Part shown: positions 59,391 to 64,000 of the stretch, piece by piece
Position numbering within the stretch: the stretch's first letter is position 1
How the letters are laid out: every line of letters begins with the position of its first letter
Assembly: GCF_003722315.1 (NCBI RefSeq)
Contig: NZ_CP033580.1
Coordinates: forward strand, 2,747,501-2,811,500
Length of the DNA stretch: 64,000 bases
Direction: 5' to 3'
Source of the DNA: Thermoanaerobacter ethanolicus JW 200
GTDB lineage: Bacteria; Bacillota; Thermoanaerobacteria; Thermoanaerobacterales; Thermoanaerobacteraceae
Notes under the pieces: generated by a model
The model's database searches: none
What the model was told of the DNA's origin: nothing
The model's input: only the letters and a program-made list of their open reading frames with translations
Made by a program: the position numbers and the translations under genes

Positions 59391-59412
59391 AAAGCCTGCA
59401 AAAGCAGGCTTA
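59391..59412. terminator. Terminator hairpin, first of two identical copies flanking element B
   Basis: AAGCCTGC-AAAA-GCAGGCTT hairpin within a 22-base stretch repeated exactly at 59678-59699. It lies 90 bases upstream of the malic enzyme start. As a direct repeat it may be a trace of element B insertion or local duplication. Confidence 0.65.
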
Positions 59413-59434
59413 CAGACTGTAGACAAACTTTCGT

Positions 59435-59648
59435 AAAGGAGATATTTTGCATAAGGAGCGACTTGTTACAAAGCGGTAACAAAACTTAGCAAGACCGAGG
59501 GTGGAGGCAGGGCCGAAGCCATGGATGGCGAAGGCGGGCACCTGAGGCAAGGAGGCCGATTGTGCCCGGTACCCTGCCGGAGCCCGAAGGTCGAGCTTTA
59601 GTTTTGTCGCTTTGGAACATCGGAGCGACGATGCAAAATATCTCCTTT
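59435..59648 (+). ncRNA. Structured element B (candidate non-coding RNA or small mobile element)
   Basis: It fills the gap between the malic enzyme and fusA2. A perfect 18-bp closing stem pairs AAAGGAGATATTTTGCAT (59435-59452) with 59631-59648. Inside, TTGTTAC (59463-59469) pairs with 59476-59482, where element A has its 18-bp hairpin. GGCAGGG (59506-59512) pairs with CCCTGCC (59572-59578), a G-C to A-T covariation relative to A. Shared unpaired blocks are AACTTAGC, AGACCGA, GGCGGGCACCTGAGGCA and GGTCGAGC. A minus-strand reading frame across it is a shadow. HEARO/omega-RNA kinship is a guess. Confidence 0.65.
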
Positions 59649-59677
59649 GAATATTTTTTAACTTTGTCAACAAACTG

Positions 59678-59699
59678 AAAGCCTGCAAAAGCAGGCTTA
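59678..59699. terminator. Terminator of fusA2, second identical copy
   Basis: Same 22-base hairpin sequence as 59391-59412, overlapping the fusA2 stop codon. Minus strand exit is TTTCAGTTTG. It is the expected fusA2 terminator. Confidence 0.75.
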
Positions 59700-61736
59700 T
59701 TCTTCTTTTTCTTTTAATTTCTTCCTTTCTTCTATTATTTTTTGTGCCACATTAGGTGGAGCTTCTTCATATCTTGCAAAAGTCATTTTGAAGTCTCCTC
59801 TTGCTTGTGTCAAAGACCTTAAATCTGTCGCATATCTATTCATTTCAGCCAAAGGCACTTCTGCTGTGATTACTTCTAAATTGTCTTTTGACTCCATGCC
59901 TAAAATTCTTCCTCTTCTCTTATTCAAATCCCCAATGATATCTCCCATGTATTCTTCAGGTACCACCACTTCTACTCTCATAATGGGTTCTAAAAGAACT
60001 GGATTTGCTTGTTCCATTCCCTTTTTAAAAGCAAGAGATGCAGCAATTTTGAAAGCCATTTCAGAAGAATCAACAGGATGGTAGGAACCATCTACCAAAG
60101 TAGCTTTAATGTTTACAACAGGATAACGAGCAAGCACACCTTCTTTCATACTTTCTCTCAAGCCTTTTTCTACTGCTGGAATATATTGTTTGGGAACAGC
60201 TCCACCAAAGATTTTATCTTCAAACTCAAATTCACTGTTGGGATTTGGCTCAAATTCAATCCACACATGACCATATTGTCCATGTCCACCTGTCTGCTTT
60301 TTATGCTTTCCTTCTACTTTGACTTTACCCTTTATCGTCTCTCTATAGGGTACGATTGGGTCTGTCAAGGTGCATTCTACTCCAAACTTGTTCATCAACT
60401 TTTTAGAAATTACTTCTATATGCTGCTCTCCCATTCCATAAACTATCATTTGACCAGTCTCTAAATTCTTTTCTACTTTAAAAGTCGGATCTTCTTCTTG
60501 CAACCTTTGGAGCCCATTGCTAATTTTTTCCTCATCCCCTTTGGATTTAGGTTCAATAGCAAGTGAAAGTGTAGGCTGTGGGAAATCAATAGGTGCTAAT
60601 GTCACAGGTTTAGAAAGGTCACATAAAGTATCTCCTGTCATTGTATATTGAAGCTTTGCAACTGCTCCTATATCTCCAGCTACTAACTTAGATACAGGCA
60701 TCTGCTTTTTCCCTCTTAAAATGTAAAGCTGGCTTATTTTTTCTTGCATCTGCTTATTTGAATTAAGTAGTGTAGAATCAGAAGTTAGAGTACCTGATAC
60801 AACCTTAAAAATAGATAGTCTGCCCACATAAGGATCTGCTATAGTTTTAAATACAAATGCGGCTACTGGTCCATTTTCACTAGCTTTTTCTCGTTCTATA
60901 TCCAGAGGTGATGGCAAAAATTCTACAATAGCATCTAATAATTTATCTGTTCCAATATTTTTAAGGCTTGAACCGCATAAAACAGGCATTAACTCTCCAA
61001 TTCTTATGCTGTTTTTGATTCCTTCTTTCATTTCTTCTTGTGTAAATTCTTCTCCTCCAAAGTACTTTTCCATTAAAGTTTCATCGTTTTCAGCAATGTT
61101 CTCAATCAATTCCTCTTTGGCCGATAAAACTTTATCCATCAAATCTGCCGGTACTTCTGTCTCCTTTACCCCTTTTTCATCGTAAACGTATGCTTTTTGA
61201 GTAAGAACATCTACATAACCTTTAAAACTTTGTTCGCTTCCAATAGGAAATGTCAAAGGAATAACCTTATTACCAAATTTGTCCATCAATTGATTTAATG
61301 TCTTAAAATAATCTGCATTTTCTCTATCCATTTTGTTAATAAAAAATATAATAGGCAACTTATTCTTTTTAGCCATATTAAACACTTTTTCAGTTCCAAC
61401 TTCTACACCAGAAGCAGCACACACAGGTATTATAACACTGTCTACAACCCGCAAGCCACTTACAACTTCTCCAAAGAAATCAAAATACCCTGGCATATCT
61501 AATATATTAATTTTACACTCTCTCCACTCCACTGGAATTACTGATGTGGAAATAGATATCTGCCTGGCAATTTCCTCTGGGTCATAGTCAGATACAGTAG
61601 TGCCATTTTCTACGCGCCCCATTCTATCAATGACTTTTGTGTTGAAAAGGAATGCCTCAGTTAATGTAGTTTTACCGGCTCCACCGTGGGAAACCAATCC
61701 TACATTTCTTATTTGATTAGTTTTGTAATCCTTCAT
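59697..61736 (-). CDS. fusA2: Elongation factor G-like GTPase (EF-G2 type)
   Basis: 679 residues with all five EF-G domains. The P-loop is SHGGAGKTTLTE instead of the [12 protein letters not shown] of fusA (19085-21154), and switch II is DMPGYFDF instead of DTPGHVDF. It therefore lacks the catalytic His of canonical EF-G. NKMD is kept. The C-terminal half retains GGHGQYGHVWIEFEP and RRGRILGMESK. Such paralogues may act in recycling or under stress; the role here is unknown. GGGGG 6 bases before the ATG. Confidence 0.9.
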   Translation of the reverse strand: MKDYKTNQIRNVGLVSHGGAGKTTLTEAFLFNTKVIDRMGRVENGTTVSDYDPEEIARQISISTSVIPVEWRECKINILDMPGYFDFFGEVVSGLRVVDSVIIPVCAASGVEVGTEKVFNMAKKNKLPIIFFINKMDRENADYFKTLNQLMDKFGNKVIPLTFPIGSEQSFKGYVDVLTQKAYVYDEKGVKETEVPADLMDKVLSAKEELIENIAENDETLMEKYFGGEEFTQEEMKEGIKNSIRIGELMPVLCGSSLKNIGTDKLLDAIVEFLPSPLDIEREKASENGPVAAFVFKTIADPYVGRLSIFKVVSGTLTSDSTLLNSNKQMQEKISQLYILRGKKQMPVSKLVAGDIGAVAKLQYTMTGDTLCDLSKPVTLAPIDFPQPTLSLAIEPKSKGDEEKISNGLQRLQEEDPTFKVEKNLETGQMIVYGMGEQHIEVISKKLMNKFGVECTLTDPIVPYRETIKGKVKVEGKHKKQTGGHGQYGHVWIEFEPNPNSEFEFEDKIFGGAVPKQYIPAVEKGLRESMKEGVLARYPVVNIKATLVDGSYHPVDSSEMAFKIAASLAFKKGMEQANPVLLEPIMRVEVVVPEEYMGDIIGDLNKRRGRILGMESKDNLEVITAEVPLAEMNRYATDLRSLTQARGDFKMTFARYEEAPPNVAQKIIEERKKLKEKEE

Positions 61737-61831
61737 ACATATCCCCCTATCTTATCGCAAATAATCTTTAATATTATTATTCTATACATTTTGAAATTTT
61801 CCTTTATTTTTTTTGATATTTTTTTAATAAA

Positions 61832-61857
61832 AAATCTCTGGCAAAAGCCAGAGATTT
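61832..61857 (-). terminator. Terminator after ptsI
   Basis: AAATCTCTGGC and GCCAGAGATTT pair perfectly around AAAA (TTTT on the minus strand), followed by a long T/A run. It abuts the ptsI stop. Upstream of fusA2 I see no clear promoter in the remaining 90 bases. Confidence 0.8.
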
Positions 61858-63577
61858 ACTCAATGTCTTTAATTATGTCCTCCATCATTTTTTGTATCTT
61901 TTCTGCCTCAGCAATATTTAGCACCCTTTCCGCTATTTCTTTTGCTCTTTCATATTCCACATTTCTGATGATATTTTTAACTGTAGGTATAGAAGTTGCA
62001 CTCATAGAAAATTCGTCTAAGCCAAGTCCTAACAATATAACTGTAGCTAAAGGATCTCCCGCCATTTCACCGCACATAGCCGCAAATTTGCCTTCTTTGT
62101 GAGCCGCATCGATCACAAACTTTATAAGCCTTAAAATAGCTGGATTAAACGGCTGATAATAATCTTTTACGTGTTCATTCATTCTGTCAACAGCAAGAGT
62201 ATACTGCGTCAGGTCATTAGTTCCTATGCTAAAGAAGTCCACTTCTTTAGCTAATATGTCTGCAGTCACTGCAGCAGAAGGTATTTCCACCATTATACCT
62301 ACTTTTATGTTTTTGTCATATTTTATGCCTTCTTTATCAAGCTCAGCTTTTACTTCGTTTAAAACGATATTTGCTTTTCTCACATCTTCTATAGAAGATA
62401 TCATAGGATACATTATGTGAATATTTCCATAAGCACTTGCTCTTAAAATTGCTCTTAATTGAGTCTTAAATATGTCTGTCCTATCCAAGCAAAGCCTTAT
62501 AGCCCTATATCCCAAAAAAGGATTCATCTCTTTAGGCATATCAAGATAAGGAAGTTCCTTATCTCCTCCTATATCCAGTGTTCTTATGGTAACAGGCCTT
62601 CCTTCCATTTTTTCTGCAACTTCTTTGTAGGCTTCAAATTGCTCTTCTTCTGTAGGAAGAGTAGTTCTATCCATGTATAAGAATTCAGTTCTAAAAAGTC
62701 CAACCCCTTCTGCTCCATTGGCCAGCGCACTTTTTACATCTTTTGGAGTTCCTATATTTGCCGCTAACATGACTTTTTTGCCATCGGGAGTTATTGCAGG
62801 CAAATCTTTTAATTTCTTTAATTTCTCCACCTTTTTATCATAATTCTCTTTTTTAGCCTTATATTCGTTTATTGTATTTTCGTCAGGATTTACAATGACA
62901 ACCCCTTCCAACCCATCTACTATTATGGTATCTCCATTATTAACTTGAGAGGTAACATTACCCAATCCTACTACAGCAGGAATTTCTAAGGAACGTGCCA
63001 TTATAGCTGTATGAGAAGTTCTTCCGCCTACATCTGTAGCAAATCCTAAAACCATTTCTTTTTTCATGGTAGCTGTATCTGAAGGGGTTAAGTCTTTGGC
63101 TATAACTACCACTTGTTCATCAAGTTCAGAAAGATTCACGCTTTTTACTCCTAAAAGATTATTTATTATACGGCTTCCTACATCCCTTAAATCTACAGCT
63201 CTTTCTTTTAAATATTCATCATTTAAACTTTCCATTACAGAAGCATTTTGTTCAATTACTTTATTTACCGCATTATCAGCAGTTATAAGTTCAGTCTTTA
63301 TCATGTTTTCTACCCCTTCAATAAGTTCGGGGTCACTTGCTAGCATTAAATGTGCCTCAAAAATTTCTGCCTTATCATTCCCAAATTATTTCAATGCATC
63401 TTCTTTAATTTTTTGTATTTGCTCCTTCGTCACTTCTAAAGCTTTCTTAAACCTTTCAATTTCGTACTCTACTTTTGATTCATCTATGTTTTTCATGTTG
63501 ATTTCTGCTTTTTCTTTAGTATATAAGAAAACCTTCCCAATCGCTATCCCTGGGGATGCCGCAACTCCTTTTAGCAT
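61856..63577 (-). pseudogene. ptsI: PTS enzyme I interrupted by an in-frame TAA
   Basis: One continuous frame reads MLKGVAASPGIAIGKVFLYT to KEDALK, then TAA (63386-63388), then FGNDKAEIFEAHLMLASDPE and on to KMMEDIIKDIE. Without the stop this is a 573-residue enzyme I, normal length. The active-site His block GGRTSHTAIMARSLEIPAVV, the PEP-binding GVGLFRTEFLYMDR and the FSIGTNDLTQY segment are intact in the second part. It autophosphorylates from PEP and passes phosphate to HPr. An ATG at 63346 has GAGG 8 bases upstream, so an N-truncated 496-residue protein could be made. Confidence 0.88.
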
Positions 63578-63611
63578 TTGTTAACCCTCCTTAAAATTAG
63601 TTCTAACGTCT

Positions 63612-63641
63612 ATTATAACATAGTTTTCGTCCCAGTGTGAA
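63612..63641 (-). promoter_or_regulatory. Promoter of ptsI
   Basis: Minus strand: TTCACA (63636-63641), 18-base spacer, TATAAT (63612-63617), about 35 bases upstream of the ptsI ATG. It shows that ptsI has its own transcript in addition to any read-through from the PTS gene upstream. Confidence 0.7.
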
Positions 63642-63716
63642 ACTTTTGCACAATAATAAAATAAAAAAATAAAGCAAATTTGACAAATCATTTTTTAGAT
63701 AGCCGCAAAAGCAAAA

Positions 63717-63741
63717 TCAGGAAAGGCAATCCCTTTCCTGA
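63717..63741 (-). terminator. Hairpin after the PTS IIB gene
   Basis: TCAGGAAAGG and CCTTTCCTGA pair perfectly around a 5-base loop; the minus-strand exit is TTTTGCTTTTG. It lies 16 bases past the stop codon. A moderately strong terminator candidate. Confidence 0.65.
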
Positions 63742-63757
63742 CTCAACAATCAGTTCT

Positions 63758-64000
63758 TTATTTATTAACCAATTTTAATGCTTCTTCAATAACAGCTTTA
63801 GCGTTTTTTATAGCTTTTTGAGCTTCAACTTTATAGATGGGCTTATCTTTAAATCGAGATTCTTCTTTAACTGCTACATCTGCTGCGAAAATAACAAGAT
63901 CTGCTTCATCAACTTCCTTCTGAGTTATTTTATTCTCTATGCCAATTGAACCTTGCGTTTCAACTTTAATTTTGTGCCCAAGTTTTTTTGCTGCATTCTC
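63758..64000 (-). CDS. Fructose-type PTS IIB component, C-terminal part (cut by window edge)
   Basis: The visible 80 codons read ENAAKKLGHKIKVETQGSIG to KAVIEEALKLVNK. They match the PTS IIB fructose-family domain, with VETQGSIGIENKIT and DLVIFAADVAVKEESRF. The phosphorylated Cys near the N-terminus is outside the window. Because the gene ends with IIB, it may be a stand-alone IIB or an unusual domain order. The next gene, enzyme I, belongs to the same phosphorelay. Confidence 0.85.
   Translation of the reverse strand, partial: ENAAKKLGHKIKVETQGSIGIENKITQKEVDEADLVIFAADVAVKEESRFKDKPIYKVEAQKAIKNAKAVIEEALKLVNK

Noticed and set aside
41280..59648. Elements A and B as group II intron fragments
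   Set aside because: They share no blocks with the complete intron at 51287-53198 and have no domain V-like sequence.
59410..59688. A 92-codon minus-strand reading frame across element B
   Set aside because: It follows the structured element, has no ribosome-binding support, and the bases are better explained by the paired stems and shared blocks with element A.
63347..63385. Frameshift as the cause of the ptsI break
   Set aside because: The codons on both sides of TAA are in the same frame and restore the enzyme I sequence, so this is a nonsense codon.

Overview
The window looks like the ribosomal-protein/RNA-polymerase super-region of a thermophilic, anaerobic, low-GC Firmicute, most likely Thermoanaerobacter or a close relative. 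The reasons are the gene order (the Bacillus/clostridial ctsR-to-truA arrangement), AT-rich codon use, an Nramp/MntR pair, a lipase of the thermoanaerobe type, a TM1266-type regulator and an EF-Tu with a cysteine cluster. Almost every gene is on the minus strand, so the transcriptional order runs from high to low coordinates. Genus assignment is inference from recognised proteins, not a database match.

Right to left: (1) 64.0-61.8 kb: the end of a fructose-type PTS IIB gene, then a PTS enzyme I gene (ptsI) broken by a single in-frame TAA. (2) 61.7-58.1 kb: a paralogous EF-G (fusA2), an intergenic structured element (B) and an NAD-malic enzyme. (3) 58.1-53.2 kb: a small unknown gene and the CtsR heat-shock operon ctsR-mcsA-mcsB-clpC with a visible CtsR box. 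(4) 53.2-51.3 kb: a group II intron inserted exactly behind the clpC terminator. (5) 51.2-49.4 kb: a MntR-type repressor and an Nramp transporter. (6) 49.4-46.2 kb: radA, one lone plus-strand gene of unknown function, and yacL; disA, which usually sits here, is absent. (7) 46.1-41.5 kb: ispD, a lipase, ispF, proS and a small ACT-like regulator. (8) 41.5-35.0 kb: structured element A, gltX, a cysteine T-box, then cysE-cysS-mrnC-rlmB-yacP-sigH. (9) 34.9-30.1 kb: tRNA-Thr, tuf copy 2, rpmG-secE-nusG-rplK-rplA, and the L10-leader-controlled rplJ-rplL. (10) 29.9-17.9 kb: rpoB-rpoC, an L7Ae-like gene, rpsL-rpsG-fusA-tuf copy 1. (11) 17.7-2.7 kb: the fused S10/spc/alpha operons from rpsJ to rplQ. (12) 2.6-0 kb: the ECF transporter module ecfA1-ecfA2-ecfT and the start of truA.

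Most of the window is core translation and transcription machinery, but several things do not fit a standard annotation. Two intergenic copies (A, 41280-41525; B, 59435-59648) of a strongly folded, plus-strand sequence share conserved single-stranded blocks while their stems differ by compensating changes. This is a candidate structured RNA or small mobile element, possibly a relative of the HEARO/omega-RNA group, with no protein partner in the window. Others are the ptsI nonsense codon with a possible internal restart, rpmD (L30) missing from between rpsE and rplO, tuf genes with codon use unlike their neighbours and a four-cysteine motif in EF-Tu, and ribosome-binding sites embedded in small hairpins at rpoC and nusG.
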